Counted from the stretch's first letter, positions 1 through 9,921 are shown. The stretch is DNA of 64,000 nt from Thioalkalivibrio sp. ALJT (GCF_000381825.1 NZ_KB907122.1:248001-312000); one strand, 5' to 3'. Numbers and translations: made by a program. The notes: generated by a model not told the origin, from the sequence alone.

Positions 1-120
1 CAGCGCCAGGCAGTATGCGGATCGAAGGCACCGTAAACACCCGAGGCCGAGCCAGGACCAGCCACTACAAGGCAGGCGGCCGGACCAAGGCACGTAAACA
101 CCGGGTCCCAAATCAACCTC
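1..120 (+). repeat. Dispersed repeat A, copy 1 (GTAAACACC modules)
   Basis: The sequence carries two modules around GTAAACACC (near positions 31 and 84), preceded by GCAGTATGCGGA and joined by CAGGACCAGCCACTACAAGG. The same modules recur at 46612-46780 on this strand and at 45846-45980 inverted. It lies downstream of the DUF455 stop codon and is cut by the window edge, so its true left end is unknown. No credible gene is seen in it. It is a non-coding intergenic repeat of unknown function. Confidence 0.75.
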
Positions 121-155
121 GGCCCGAAAGCGGCATAGAGCCCCTCAGACCACGG

Positions 156-998
156 CTATGGCGATGGTTCGGCGGTGGCCTGGGCCTCCAGTTGCGCCAT
201 CTCGGCGTCGGTGAAGCCGGCGGCGCGGCGGGCGGCATGGGCGAAGGGCGGTCGTACGCGGCCCGGCATGTACTCGGCCAGCAGTTCGAGGAACAACGGC
301 TCGGGGTCGAGCCCGTGTGCGTGGGCCAGCTCGCGGAACCAGCGCGTGCCGATCGCCACGTGGGCGACCTCCTCGCGCTGGATGATCTCGAGAAGCGCCA
401 CGGTGGCGTGATCGCCCGCCGCCGTCAGGCGCTCGATCATGCCGGGGGTGACGTCCAGCCCGCGCGCCTCCAGCACGCGCGGCACCAGCGCCATGCGGAT
501 CATTACGTCGTGGTCGGTCGCGAGTGCGGCCTCCCACAACCCGTTGTGGGCCGGCAGGTCGCCGTAGTCCGCTCCCAGCTCGTGGAGCCGCGCACGCAAC
601 AGCCGGAAATGGCGCGCCTCCTCGGCCGCCACCTGCAGCCAGTCGCTGACGAAGGGTTCCGGCATGTCGCGAAAGCGGTAGACGGCATCCAGCGCCAGAT
701 TGATCGCGTTGAACTCGATATGCGCGACCGCGTGCACCAGGGCTACCCGCCCGGCCGTTGTGTGCAGCCCGCGACGCGGCAGCTCGCGCGGGTGCACCAG
801 CACCGGCCGTTCCGGACGCCCGGGCACCTCCAACCGTTCCGGCCCGGAACTTGCGAGCGCCTCCAGCTCATCGGCCCACCAGGCGTCCATCAGCGCCAAC
901 ACGCGCTCGCACTTGGTCTCGGGATCGCACTCGCGCAGCGCCATTTCGGCCGCTCGGTAGAGATCCGGGCTCGCGGGATGGGTGATCGGCTGGCTCAT
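156..998 (-). CDS. DUF455 family ferritin-like protein
   Basis: A 280-residue protein matching the DUF455 family, whose members have a ferritin-like helical-bundle fold and no settled biochemical role. Putative metal ligands of the EE/H type are visible in AAEEARHF and REEVAHVAIG, consistent with a di-iron style bundle. The ATG at 998 is chosen over a TTG nine bases upstream because it gives the normal N-terminus (MSQPITHPAS). It starts 19 bases after the copA stop codon, so it is probably cotranscribed with the copper ATPase, but a role in copper handling is only inferred from that position. Confidence 0.85.
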   Translation of the reverse strand: MSQPITHPASPDLYRAAEMALRECDPETKCERVLALMDAWWADELEALASSGPERLEVPGRPERPVLVHPRELPRRGLHTTAGRVALVHAVAHIEFNAINLALDAVYRFRDMPEPFVSDWLQVAAEEARHFRLLRARLHELGADYGDLPAHNGLWEAALATDHDVMIRMALVPRVLEARGLDVTPGMIERLTAAGDHATVALLEIIQREEVAHVAIGTRWFRELAHAHGLDPEPLFLELLAEYMPGRVRPPFAHAARRAAGFTDAEMAQLEAQATAEPSP

Positions 999-1017
999 GG
1001 CGGCCAAGGATACCCGT

Positions 1018-3516
1018 TCAGCGCTCGTCGGTCGGCATGTTGCGGCGCAGCAGGATGGAGTTGCCGATGACCGAGAGCGAACTGGCGGTCATCGCGATCA
1101 CGCCGATCATCGGGTGCAGCAGGCCGACCGCGGCGATGGGGATCGCGGCGGAGTTGTAGCCCCAGGCCCAGAACAGGTTCTGTACGATCTTGCGGAAGGT
1201 CAGGCGCGAGAGCCGGACGGCCTCGACGACCCTGGTCAGCTCACCGCGCACCAGGGTCACGTCGGCGGCCTCAATGGCTACATCCGCGCCGGCCCCGATC
1301 GCGATGCCCACGTTTGCCTGCTGCAGCGCAGGGGCATCGTTGATGCCGTCGCCGACCATGGCCACGTGGTCGCCGTACTCGGCCTGCAGTTCGCGGATCG
1401 CCTCGACCTTGCCCTCCGGCAGCACGCCGGCGCGGACCTCGTCGATCCCCACCTGTGCGGCCACCGCGTTGGCGGTGCGCTCGTTGTCGCCGGTGACCAT
1501 CACGCAGCGGATGCCGAGGCCATGCAGCTGTTCGACGGCCGCCTGCGACTCCTCCTTGAGCGTGTCGGCGACCGCGACGATGCCGGCCGGTCGCTCGCCG
1601 ATGGCCACCAGCATCGCGGTCTTGCCGGCATCCTCGAGCTGCCGCAGCGATTCCAGCAGGCCGGAGGGATCCAGGCCCTGCTCCTCCAGCAGCCGCTGGC
1701 TGCCGACCAGGACGCGTTCGCCGTCGCGGTGGGCCTCCACCCCGCGCGCGGTGTGCGACTGGAACCGGTCAACCTCGGCGACCGCCAGCTCCCGATCGCG
1801 CGCACCCTGCACGATGGCCTCGGCCAGGGGGTGCGCGGAGCCGGCCTCCACGGCCGCGGCCGCGCCCAGCACGCGAGTGTCATCGAAGCCCTCGGCCGCG
1901 ATCACGTCGGTCAGTGCCGGCTGCCCGCGGGTGAGGGTCCCGGTCTTGTCGAGCACGATTACGCGGATGTCCTTCAGCGTCTGGATCGCGGAGCCCGAGC
2001 GGATCAGCACACCCCGCTCGGCCCCCATGCCGGAGCCGACCATCAGCGCGGTGGGCGTGGCCAGCCCCAGCGCGCAGGGGCAGGCGATCACCAGCACGGC
2101 AATGGCCGCGAGGATAGCCAGCACGATCGGCGGCCGTTCCGAGTCGACCCAGGGCAGGAAGCCCTCGCCCCAGATCAGGATCGGCTGCAGAGCCCCGGAG
2201 AACGCCAGCCAGGCTGCAAACGCGGCCAGCGCGATCACCAGCACCGCCGGTACGAAACGTGCAGTGATGCGGTCCGCCAGCTCCTGCACCGGCACCCGCG
2301 AACCCTGGGCCTCGTTCACCAGACGGATCACCTGCGACAGGAAGGTGTCGGCCCCCACGCGGGTCGCACGCACCTTCAGCCGCCCCTGCTGGTTCAGGGT
2401 CGCGCCGAGCACGCTATCGCCCTCGGCCTTGTCCACCGGCACCGACTCGCCGGTGGCGATGGATTCGTCCACCGTGCTCTCGCCGGCGACCACCTCGCCA
2501 TCGGTAGGGATCTTCTCGCCCGGGCGCACGATCATCACCTCGCCCACCTGCAGCGATTTCACCGGCACCTCGACCTCCTCGCCATCGCGTTCGACCCGGG
2601 CCGTCTTCGCACCCAGGTCCAGCAGCTTGCGGATCGCCGAGGAGGCCTCGCCCTTGGCACGGTACTCCAGGTACCGCCCGAGCATGTGGAAGGCCATGAT
2701 GGTCACGGCCATCTCGATGAACGAGGTCATCGGGTAGACGAAGCCGATCAGCCCCAGCAGGTAGGGCGGCAGCGAGCCCATGGAGATCAGCACGTCCATG
2801 TTGAGGCTGCCGCTTTTCAGCGCGCGCCAGGACGAACGGTGGGTGGCCGCACCCCCGGCCATGAACACTACCGGGAAGGCCAGCACGGCGATGATCAGCA
2901 GATAGCCGGGGATCTCCTGCCAGAACATGTGCGGCATCATCAGCGCCATGATCGCGACGGTCGGGATCATCGCGATCCACAGCCGGCGCCAGGCCTGCTT
3001 CAGATAGGCCGCGTCGATCTCGGCGTCGTCCGCCTCGCTGCCGGCCTCCTCGGTCTCCACCGCCGCCACGTTATACCCGGCCCCCTCGACCGCAGCGCGC
3101 AGGGCCTCGGCGTCGGGGCCTCCGGGACCGGGTTCCACGGTCACACGGTGATCGCCGATGTTGGTGCGTACTGCCTGGATGCCGTCCAGCTTCTCGATCG
3201 CACCGCGCACAATCCCCGCGCAGTGATCCGACCCCATGCCAGGCACCACCAGACGCACCGGACCGGCGGCGCCCGTTTCGCCCTCCACCTGGGCGACGTC
3301 GTAGCCGGCCCCCTCCACGGCGGCCCGCAACGCCTGCGGGTCCACCTGCTCCGGGTCGTATCCCACGGTCACCCGGTGGCGGGCGATATTGGTCTCCACC
3401 GAGGCCACGCCCGAGGTCTTCTCCAGTGCCGCGCGGACGATCCCCGCGCAGTGGTCCGACCCCATGCCGGGGACGATCACCACTGCCTCACGCCACTGCG
3501 GTGGCTCCTGCACCAT
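1018..3516 (-). CDS. copA: Copper-translocating P1B-type ATPase (Cu+ exporter)
   Basis: An 832-residue P-type ATPase of the inner membrane that exports Cu(I). Visible in order: two N-terminal HMA domains (about residues 12-75 and 88-150), membrane helices, the CPC metal site ([11 protein letters not shown]), the DKTGTLT phosphorylation loop, an HPLAEAIV motif, [10 protein letters not shown], and C-terminal helices with YN and MTASS, the pair that marks Cu(I)-specific P1B-1 pumps. Both HMA domains read GMGSDHC where GMTCxxC is usual, so the first metal-binding Cys is Ser (Ser20 and Ser96) while Cys23 and Cys99 remain. A good AGGAG ribosome site precedes the ATG. No CueR-type operator was recognised in the 198 bases upstream. 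Confidence 0.95.
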   Translation of the reverse strand: MVQEPPQWREAVVIVPGMGSDHCAGIVRAALEKTSGVASVETNIARHRVTVGYDPEQVDPQALRAAVEGAGYDVAQVEGETGAAGPVRLVVPGMGSDHCAGIVRGAIEKLDGIQAVRTNIGDHRVTVEPGPGGPDAEALRAAVEGAGYNVAAVETEEAGSEADDAEIDAAYLKQAWRRLWIAMIPTVAIMALMMPHMFWQEIPGYLLIIAVLAFPVVFMAGGAATHRSSWRALKSGSLNMDVLISMGSLPPYLLGLIGFVYPMTSFIEMAVTIMAFHMLGRYLEYRAKGEASSAIRKLLDLGAKTARVERDGEEVEVPVKSLQVGEVMIVRPGEKIPTDGEVVAGESTVDESIATGESVPVDKAEGDSVLGATLNQQGRLKVRATRVGADTFLSQVIRLVNEAQGSRVPVQELADRITARFVPAVLVIALAAFAAWLAFSGALQPILIWGEGFLPWVDSERPPIVLAILAAIAVLVIACPCALGLATPTALMVGSGMGAERGVLIRSGSAIQTLKDIRVIVLDKTGTLTRGQPALTDVIAAEGFDDTRVLGAAAAVEAGSAHPLAEAIVQGARDRELAVAEVDRFQSHTARGVEAHRDGERVLVGSQRLLEEQGLDPSGLLESLRQLEDAGKTAMLVAIGERPAGIVAVADTLKEESQAAVEQLHGLGIRCVMVTGDNERTANAVAAQVGIDEVRAGVLPEGKVEAIRELQAEYGDHVAMVGDGINDAPALQQANVGIAIGAGADVAIEAADVTLVRGELTRVVEAVRLSRLTFRKIVQNLFWAWGYNSAAIPIAAVGLLHPMIGVIAMTASSLSVIGNSILLRRNMPTDER

Positions 3517-3714
3517 CGGGTCGCTCCTGAGCGGTTACTGCACCCCGTTGATCGAACCGGTTGCTCCAGCCGCACTCCTCCCGGTGTTGTAGTCCCCCGG
3601 CGGGCGAGTTGCCAACCGGCTGACCACCCGCGATACCGGCTACCCCACGGCGACAACGAGCAGCCAGAGCCAGAATCGAGCTCGCCGCCATACCCCGGGG
3701 CGAGATGAAAGGGG

Positions 3715-4950
3715 TCAGAGAGCGTCGAGCCCGCGCGCCAGGTCGCGCTGGATGTCGGCGACCGCCTCCAGCCCAACCGCAACCCGCACCAGGGCCTCGG
3801 TAATGCCCTGGGCCTCGCGCTTGTCCGGGTCCACGCGGCCGTGGGTGGTGGTGGCCGGGTGGGTAATGGTGGTCCTGGTATCGCCCAGGTTCGCGGTGAT
3901 CGACAGGAATTTCGTTGCGTCAATCACCGACCAGGCGGCCTCGCGCCCGCCGGCAACCTCGAAGCTCAGCACCCCGCCGAAGCCGCTTTGCTGGCGCCGC
4001 GCGATCGCGTGCTGCGGGTGCGATTCGAGCCCCGGGTAATGCACGGCGGCGACCTTCGGATGGGCCTGCAGCCACTGCGCCAGGGCGAGGGCGTTGTCGC
4101 TGTGGGCGCGCATACGCAGGGCCAGGGTCTCCAGCCCCTTGAGGAACACCCACGCATTGAACGGCGACAGCGTCGGCCCGGCGGTGCGCAGGAAGCCGTA
4201 GACGTCCTTGCCCACGCGCTCGGCGTCGCCGACCACCGCGCCGCCCAGGCAGCGCCCCTGGCCGTCGAGGAACTTGGTCGCCGAGTGGATGATGATGTCG
4301 GCGCCCAGATCCAGCGGACGCTGCAGGATCGGCGTGCAGAAGCAGTTGTCCACCGCCAGCAGCGCGTCATGCCGATGCGCGATCGCCGCCAGCGCGGCGA
4401 TGTCCACCACCTCGCCCAGCGGGTTGGACGGCGTCTCGCAGAAGTACAGCCGGGTATTCGGCTGGGTGGCGGCCTCCCAGGCCTCGAGGTTCGACAGCTC
4501 GACGTAGGTCACCTCGACGCCGAAGCGGGCGAGGTAGTTGTTGAAGAGCACCGTGGTGGTGCCGAAGACCGACCGCGAGCAGACCACGTGATCGCCGGCC
4601 TTCAGCAGGCCCATCATGGTCGCGAGGATCGCGGACATGCCGGAGGCGGTGGCCACGCAGGCCTCGCCCCCCTCCAGCGCGGCCAGACGATCCTGGAAGG
4701 TGCGCACCGTGGGGTTGGTGAAACGCGAATAGATGTTGCCGGGGGACTCGCCGCCAAATCGCGCGGCGGCCTCGGCAGCCGAACCGAACACGAAGCTGGA
4801 GGTGGGGAAGATCGCCTCGGAATGCTCGCCCTCCGGCGTGCGCCGGTAGCCGTGGCGGATGGCTACGGTCTGCGGGTCATAATCCCGGGGGTCAAACCAT
4901 TCGCGGGCGCAAGCCTCGGGGTCGAACGGGTCGGTATCGAAATCGGTCAT
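3715..4950 (-). CDS. metZ: O-succinylhomoserine sulfhydrylase
   Basis: A 411-residue PLP enzyme of the Cys/Met metabolism family (cystathionine gamma-synthase fold). It probably makes homocysteine directly from O-succinylhomoserine and sulfide. The PLP lysine lies in HSATKFLDGQGR; other family signatures are SGMSAI, CETPSNPLGE and the C-terminal TRTTITHPATTTHGR. MetZ is favoured over MetB or MetC by the overall sequence and by the lone, non-clustered setting, but paralogues in this family are hard to separate by eye. It starts 34 bases after the alr stop codon. No SAM-riboswitch-like structure is visible in that short gap. Confidence 0.88.
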   Translation of the reverse strand: MTDFDTDPFDPEACAREWFDPRDYDPQTVAIRHGYRRTPEGEHSEAIFPTSSFVFGSAAEAAARFGGESPGNIYSRFTNPTVRTFQDRLAALEGGEACVATASGMSAILATMMGLLKAGDHVVCSRSVFGTTTVLFNNYLARFGVEVTYVELSNLEAWEAATQPNTRLYFCETPSNPLGEVVDIAALAAIAHRHDALLAVDNCFCTPILQRPLDLGADIIIHSATKFLDGQGRCLGGAVVGDAERVGKDVYGFLRTAGPTLSPFNAWVFLKGLETLALRMRAHSDNALALAQWLQAHPKVAAVHYPGLESHPQHAIARRQQSGFGGVLSFEVAGGREAAWSVIDATKFLSITANLGDTRTTITHPATTTHGRVDPDKREAQGITEALVRVAVGLEAVADIQRDLARGLDAL

Positions 4951-4984
4951 CGCAGCATCCTGAAATCCGGGGTGCGCCAGTGTA

Positions 4985-6094
4985 TCAGCGCACCGGCTGC
5001 AGACGGTCGGCCACCCGCGTCAGAAGCTCGTAGCTGATCGTCCCCGCGGCGCGCGCGACACGTTCCACGGGCAGACCTTCGCCCCACAGGGTGGCCCGGT
5101 CCCCGACCCGCGCATCCGCCACCCCGGAGAGATCCACCGCCAGCATGTCCATGGACACGCGTCCGATCAGCGGGCAAAGCCGGTCGCCCACCCGCACCGG
5201 CGTACCCGACGGGGCATGCCGCGGGTAGCCATCGGCATAGCCCATGGCCACGATGCCGGCGCGGCCGGGTGCAGCAGCGGTCCAGGTCGCGCCATAGCCG
5301 ACCGTGCTGCCCGGCTCGAGGGGCTGAATCGCAATGATCGGGGCCTGCACCGTCATTGCCGGGCGCAGGTCAGCCTGCGGCCCCTCCGGGGGTGCCTCTG
5401 GTGGAACCGAGGCAGGATGCGCGCCGTAGAGCATGATCCCGGGCCGCGCCCAGCACGCGCGCGCAGAGCCCAGCCCCGGCGCCCGCCCCCAGCCTGCGAA
5501 CAGCGCCGCAGAGTTGGCCACGCTGGCCTGCCCCGGCAGCGACGCGACCACAGAGCCAAAGCGCTCCAGCTGGTGGGCATTTAACGGATGTTCCGGCTCG
5601 TCGGCACAGGCCAGATGAGTCATCCAGTGCAGACCAACGCCGCCGTGGCCGGCTGCGCCCAGGCGGCGGGCCACCGCTTCGGCATCCAGCGGATCGAAGC
5701 CAAGGCGGTTCATGCCGGTGTTGAGCTTGACCCACACGCTGGGCAGCCGGACCGAGGCCGCGTCGAGATGATCAAGCTGGGCGACCTCGTGGATTGCCGG
5801 CTCCAGGCCCAGCTCGTGGCAAGCACGCGTCTCAGCGGCATCGCGCGGTCCCTGCAGCACCAGCAACGGGCCGCCAAAGCCGGCCTCGCGCAGGACCCGA
5901 GCCTCGCCGACCTGCGAGACGGCCAGGCCATCGGTTGCTCCGGCGAGGGCCTCGGCCGTCCACAGCAGGCCGTGGCCATAACCTTCGGCCTTGACCACCG
6001 ACCACATGGGGACACCGGGCGCGAGACGACGCGCCACGGCCAGATTGTGCCGCAGTGCCTCGGGGTGGAGCTGGATGCTGGCTGCGCGTTTCAC
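4985..6094 (-). CDS. alr: Alanine racemase
   Basis: A 369-residue PLP-dependent enzyme supplying D-alanine for peptidoglycan. The PLP lysine is Lys35 in VVKAEGYGHG; the common form of this motif is KANAYGHG, so two flanking residues differ. The second catalytic residue is the tyrosine in VGYGATW, and GRVSMDM near the C-terminus is characteristic of the family. Length is normal. The gene starts 8 bases after the dnaB stop codon, matching the conserved rplI-dnaB-alr order of Gammaproteobacteria. Confidence 0.97.
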   Translation of the reverse strand: MKRAASIQLHPEALRHNLAVARRLAPGVPMWSVVKAEGYGHGLLWTAEALAGATDGLAVSQVGEARVLREAGFGGPLLVLQGPRDAAETRACHELGLEPAIHEVAQLDHLDAASVRLPSVWVKLNTGMNRLGFDPLDAEAVARRLGAAGHGGVGLHWMTHLACADEPEHPLNAHQLERFGSVVASLPGQASVANSAALFAGWGRAPGLGSARACWARPGIMLYGAHPASVPPEAPPEGPQADLRPAMTVQAPIIAIQPLEPGSTVGYGATWTAAAPGRAGIVAMGYADGYPRHAPSGTPVRVGDRLCPLIGRVSMDMLAVDLSGVADARVGDRATLWGEGLPVERVARAAGTISYELLTRVADRLQPVR

Positions 6095-6102
6095 GCCGCG
6101 TT

Positions 6103-7467
6103 TCAGGCCGGCTGGCCAACCTCGCCATAGACATCCGGTGCATAGTTCTCGAAACGGGTGAACTGGCCCCGGAAGGTCAGGCGTACGGTGCCAATCGGGC
6201 CATTACGTTGCTTGGCGATAATGATCTCGGCCGTGCCCTTGTCGGGGGATTCGTCGTTGTACACCTCGTCCCGATAGACAAAGGCGATGATGTCCGCGTC
6301 CTGCTCGATCGCTCCTGATTCACGCAAGTCCGACATCACCGGGCGCTTGTTCGGGCGCTGTTCCAGCGAACGATTGAGCTGCGAAAGCGCGATCATCGGC
6401 ACATCCAGTTCCTTCGCCAGCGCCTTCAGCCCGCGCGAGATCTCCGAGATCTCGTGGGCGCGGCTCTCACCACTGCCCGGGAACTGCATCAGCTGCAGAT
6501 AGTCGACTACGATCAGCTTCAGCCCCTTGTGCTCACGCATCAACCGCCGCGTCCTGGCGCGCAGCTCCGTTGGTGACAGTGCCGGGGTGTCATCGATAAA
6601 CAGCGGTGCGTTGGACAACATCTGCACCGCACTCGTCAGCCGTGGCCAGTCGCCATCTTCCAGGCGCCCGGAACGCAGTTTCTGCTGGTTGATCCGCCCC
6701 ATCGAGGACAGCAGGCGCAGGGCCAGCTGCTCACCGGGCATTTCCATGGAAAAGATCGCGACCGGTTCGGCATTCTTCATGGCCACGTACTCGGCGATAT
6801 TCATCGCAAACGAGGTCTTGCCCATGGACGGGCGTCCCGCCACGATCACGAGGTCGCCTGGGTTCAACCCGGAGGTCAGGCGATCGAGGTCCTCATAGCC
6901 AGTCGCCACCCCGGTGATCGGGTTGTCGCTTTCATAAAGCTCCTCGATCTGATTGACCGCCGCCGCCAGCAACGGCTTCATGCCACGGAAGCCCTGGGCA
7001 CCACGCGCACCCTGCTCGGCAATGCGGAACACCTTCTGTTCCGCGATATCCAGCAGTTCCTTGGAATCCCGGCCTTCCGGGCGATAGGCCGAATCGGCAA
7101 TCTCGGTACCGACCGAGATCAACGAGCGCAGTATGGAGCGTTCACGGACGATATCCGCGTAGGCCACGATATTCGCGGCACTGGGGGTCTCGGATGCGAG
7201 CCGCCCGAGATAGGCCATGCCCCCGGCCTCTTCCAGTTCGGCCGTACGGTCGAGCTGCTCCGACACGGTGACCATGTCGAAGGGGGCGTTGCGATCCGCC
7301 AGCGAAGACACCGCCCGGAAGATCAGGCGGTGGTCATGACGATAGAAGTCTTCCGCGGTGATGCGGTCCGCCACCCGATCCCAGGCGGCATTGTCCAGCA
7401 TCAGCCCACCGAGTACGGACTGCTCGGCCTCCTCGGAATGCGGAGGAATACGGGGGTTGGGGGTCAT
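6103..7467 (-). CDS. dnaB: Replicative DNA helicase DnaB
   Basis: A 454-residue hexameric 5'-3' replicative helicase. The N-terminal helical domain (from SEEAEQSVLGGLM) is followed by a linker and a RecA-type ATPase domain with Walker A GRPSMGKT, a Walker B region ending in VVDYLQLM, and the DnaB-like tail SDLRESGAIEQDADI. Length is normal and there is no intein. It lies 79 bases downstream of rplI and 8 bases upstream of alr in the ribosomal-protein/replication gene string. Confidence 0.98.
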   Translation of the reverse strand: MTPNPRIPPHSEEAEQSVLGGLMLDNAAWDRVADRITAEDFYRHDHRLIFRAVSSLADRNAPFDMVTVSEQLDRTAELEEAGGMAYLGRLASETPSAANIVAYADIVRERSILRSLISVGTEIADSAYRPEGRDSKELLDIAEQKVFRIAEQGARGAQGFRGMKPLLAAAVNQIEELYESDNPITGVATGYEDLDRLTSGLNPGDLVIVAGRPSMGKTSFAMNIAEYVAMKNAEPVAIFSMEMPGEQLALRLLSSMGRINQQKLRSGRLEDGDWPRLTSAVQMLSNAPLFIDDTPALSPTELRARTRRLMREHKGLKLIVVDYLQLMQFPGSGESRAHEISEISRGLKALAKELDVPMIALSQLNRSLEQRPNKRPVMSDLRESGAIEQDADIIAFVYRDEVYNDESPDKGTAEIIIAKQRNGPIGTVRLTFRGQFTRFENYAPDVYGEVGQPA

Positions 7468-7546
7468 GCGCGAGCGCCCCCCGTCACCCCGAACGGGTGC
7501 CGGGTATCAGCGACCCGCCGGGGCCACCCTCCCGACATCCGGCAGA

Positions 7547-7996
7547 TCACTCTTCGCCGATCACGACAACGCGGATGTCCACATCCACGTCCGAATGCAG
7601 GTGCACGCCGATCTCGAATTCGCCGGTGGTACGCAGCGGGCCTTCCGGCATGCGCACTTCCTTCTTCTCCACCTCGGTGCCCTTGGCAGTCAGTGCGTCG
7701 GCAATATCGGCCGGGCCGATGGAACCGAACAGCTTGCCTTCACCACCGGACTTGGCCGTGATCTCCAGAACGGTATCTTCCAGCTGCGCCTTGCGTGCCT
7801 CGGCGGCGGCCAGGGCCTCGGCTGCGGCCTTTTCCAGCTCGGCTCGACGTGCCTCGAACTCGGCGATGTTTTCAGGAGTGGCAAACTTGGCCTTGCCCTG
7901 CGGCAACAGGAAGTTGCGCGCAAACCCCGGACGCACGGTGACGCGGTCGCCCAAGGTGCCCAGGTTATCGATTTTTTCCAGCAGAATGACTTCCAT
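7547..7996 (-). CDS. rplI: 50S ribosomal protein L9
   Basis: A 149-residue protein starting [17 protein letters not shown], the standard N-terminal RNA-binding domain of L9, followed by the long central helix (rich in Glu, Ala and Lys) and a C-terminal domain. It binds 23S rRNA at the base of the L1 stalk. An AGGAA ribosome-binding site precedes the ATG. It is separated from the upstream DUF2232 gene by 240 bases that contain a copy of repeat B, so it may not be simply cotranscribed with rpsF-rpsR. Confidence 0.98.
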   Translation of the reverse strand: MEVILLEKIDNLGTLGDRVTVRPGFARNFLLPQGKAKFATPENIAEFEARRAELEKAAAEALAAAEARKAQLEDTVLEITAKSGGEGKLFGSIGPADIADALTAKGTEVEKKEVRMPEGPLRTTGEFEIGVHLHSDVDVDIRVVVIGEE

Positions 7997-8064
7997 CTTT
8001 GGTATTCCTGTAACGTTTGATCAGCCCATAGGAAAACACTGATCGATGTACACTCACGTTGGGA

Positions 8065-8200
8065 GCCCGGGTCCCCGATCTCGCCTGCGCCCCGAATTCA
8101 TCAGAAACGGGCGGGTAAAACCATTACCCGCTGCACGGCGCGCCTTGTCTCGGAAAACCCGCGGTGCCAGCCCGCGTGTCTACATTGATCAGTGTTTCCC
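8065..8200. repeat. Dispersed repeat B, copy 1 (partial)
   Basis: A shortened copy of repeat B lying between DUF2232 and rplI. It shares the blocks GCGCCCCGAATTCATC, GAAACGGGCGGGT and GCCTTGTCTCGGAA with 24796-25090 and 51196-51520, and ends with a GTGTTTCCCT-like edge. An internal hairpin GCGGGTAA/TTACCCGC spans 8111-8131; on the minus strand it is followed by a short T-containing stretch, so it could act as a weak terminator or mRNA-stabilising hairpin. Confidence 0.75.
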
Positions 8201-8236
8201 TCCAGGCGCGCATTCTACACCGGTCTCGGACCGGTC

Positions 8237-9163
8237 TCACGAATTTGGTTCGTTGCCACCCGGCTGCCCCGGCCCCAACCGCGAACGGATATCTGCCCAG
8301 GCGTCGATCACCCCGATGGTGGCGAGCAGCAGGAACATCTGCGGCAACGCCAGGGCCAGCAGCACGTACATCCCCACCAGCCAGAAACTGCTCATGCCCT
8401 GGCGAAAGGTCAGCGCATGCATCAGCGCAATACCCTGAAGGAAGAACAGGATCGCCAGTATAAACGCCAGTTCAGTGGCCAGCGGGATCGGCCCCAGATG
8501 CCCGATCCCCGCCAGCACCAGCGTGGCTGCACTCGCGCCCCGACCAAACTGCAGCGCCCGGATCTCCTCGCCGAATGCCCCGGGGTTGTATAGCAGGGCC
8601 TGCCAATAGCGTCCGAGCAGAAGTCCCAGGGCCATGCTCAGCAATACGATGCCGGCCATCAGGCCGGTCAGGTACGGCGCGGCACGCCGCAGCCCGGCCT
8701 CCAGCTCCTGCACGCCGGTGGCGCTGCCCTCCATCAACGGGCCCAGCAGCACCATGCCTGCTTCCGCCCAGGCGGCCTCCAGGTCCGGGACCACCAGATG
8801 GACCAGTACAACCCCGAGCCCGGCCAAACCCGCGCCCGCCTGCAGGGTCAGCCGCCACGAAATGGTACGGCGCAGCAGCTCCGCCAGCAGGGCCACCGGG
8901 GCCCACTGCACCACGCCGGCCAGCACACCCGCGAACAACGGGGCACCCGGGGTGAGGAAGAACATCGCCACCCCGAGGCCCAGAGCGGCCAGCACCGTGA
9001 CCAGCAGCGCCTGCCCCAGACCGATGCGCAGACCCACCAGGGCAACAAGCGCACTGCCCAGAAACGCAACCGGAGGGAGGAACAGTCCCGCAATGCCAAA
9101 GCCGGAGACCGCGCCCACGGCGCGCCCCCTGCTCTTCATCGCGAACTCGGCAAGAGCACGCAT
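8237..9163 (-). CDS. DUF2232 (YybS-like) polytopic membrane protein
   Basis: A 308-residue, strongly hydrophobic protein with about eight predicted membrane segments (for example GIAGLFLPPVAFLGSALVAL and AILFFLQGIALMHALTF). It matches the DUF2232 proteins found between rpsR and rplI in many Gammaproteobacteria. Function is unknown; some members of this broad group resemble membrane components of transporters. It starts 35 bases after the rpsR stop codon, consistent with an operon with the S6 and S18 genes. Confidence 0.8.
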   Translation of the reverse strand: MRALAEFAMKSRGRAVGAVSGFGIAGLFLPPVAFLGSALVALVGLRIGLGQALLVTVLAALGLGVAMFFLTPGAPLFAGVLAGVVQWAPVALLAELLRRTISWRLTLQAGAGLAGLGVVLVHLVVPDLEAAWAEAGMVLLGPLMEGSATGVQELEAGLRRAAPYLTGLMAGIVLLSMALGLLLGRYWQALLYNPGAFGEEIRALQFGRGASAATLVLAGIGHLGPIPLATELAFILAILFFLQGIALMHALTFRQGMSSFWLVGMYVLLALALPQMFLLLATIGVIDAWADIRSRLGPGQPGGNEPNS

Positions 9164-9198
9164 GTTGCGATCAAGGCCCCGGCGAACCGGCGCCGGAC

Positions 9199-9423
9199 TT
9201 AGTGGTTATCGCTATACGGCAGCAGCGCCAGGAAGCGCGCACGCTTCACGGCAGTCGCCAGCTGACGCTGGTATTTGGCGCTGGTGCCGGTTACACGGCT
9301 GGGAACGATCTTGCCGGTCTCGGTCACAAAACCTTTCAGCAGGTTCAGATCCTTGTAATCGATGTGATCGATGCCTTCGGCGGTGAACTTGCAGTACTTG
9401 CGGCGACGCGGAAAACGGGCCAT
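9199..9423 (-). CDS. rpsR: 30S ribosomal protein S18
   Basis: A 74-residue basic protein beginning [17 protein letters not shown], the standard S18 N-terminus, with a C-terminal [15 protein letters not shown]. It binds the 30S platform together with S6, whose gene lies 42 bases upstream. Length is normal and there is no sign of a zinc-type paralogue (only one Cys). Confidence 0.98.
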   Translation of the reverse strand: MARFPRRRKYCKFTAEGIDHIDYKDLNLLKGFVTETGKIVPSRVTGTSAKYQRQLATAVKRARFLALLPYSDNH

Positions 9424-9465
9424 TTCGGATCTCCTAGAACAATTCGGTGAACGAACGCGCGTGGT

Positions 9466-9870
9466 TTATTCGGCAGCTGCCGAACCGTCGGAAGCGGACT
9501 CGCCGCCCTCATCATCGCGCTCGCGGCGACGGCCCTTGCCACCCTCTTCGTCCTGGCCCTTGGCCAGCGGGGAGGTCTCGGTCACGGCCTCATCCATGCG
9601 CATGGCCAGATGGCGCAGCACGGCGTCGTTGAACCGGAAGGCGCTGGCCAGCTCTTCCATCGCCTCTTCCGAGGCCTCGATGTTCATCAGCACGTAGTGG
9701 GCCTTCACCAGCTTCTGGATCGGGTAGGCCAGCTGACGGCGACCCCAGTCTTCCAGGCGGTGGATCGTGCCCTCGTGGCCTTCGACGAGCCCCTTGTAGC
9801 GCTCGATCATGGCCGGGACCTGCTCGCTCTGGTCCGGATGGACCAGGAATACGACTTCGTAGTGACGCAT
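9466..9870 (-). CDS. rpsF: 30S ribosomal protein S6
   Basis: A 134-residue S6 protein. The start is the ATG at 9870 ([18 protein letters not shown]), preceded by a strong AAGGAG site; a longer open frame upstream is not coding. The compact alpha/beta fold ends near residue 100 and is followed by a charged tail rich in Gly, Glu, Arg and Asp. Such tails are a site of RimK glutamylation in enterics, but whether that happens here cannot be read from the sequence. First gene of the rpsF-rpsR-DUF2232 group. Confidence 0.97.
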   Translation of the reverse strand: MRHYEVVFLVHPDQSEQVPAMIERYKGLVEGHEGTIHRLEDWGRRQLAYPIQKLVKAHYVLMNIEASEEAMEELASAFRFNDAVLRHLAMRMDEAVTETSPLAKGQDEEGGKGRRRERDDEGGESASDGSAAAE

Positions 9871-9921
9871 GCTGAACTCCTTGCGGGTAACAGCCTCCCG
9901 ACGCGCGGTGAGGCAAGGGTT

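Noticed and set aside
999-1007. TTG start nine bases upstream for the DUF455 gene
   Set aside because: The ATG at 998 gives the better N-terminus; the TTG adds only three residues and no better ribosome site.
982-3708. A 908-codon open frame on the plus strand opposite copA
   Set aside because: It is the mirror of copA in high-GC sequence, has no ribosome site or family resemblance, and its translation is rich in His, Arg, Gly and Gln as expected of antisense frames here.
3517-3714. CueR or CsoR operator upstream of copA
   Set aside because: I looked for the ACCTTCC/GGAAGGT-type dyad with an extended -35/-10 spacer and saw none; a regulator site may still be present but cannot be supported.
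4951-4984. SAM riboswitch before metZ
   Set aside because: Only 34 bases separate metZ from alr and no structured aptamer fits.
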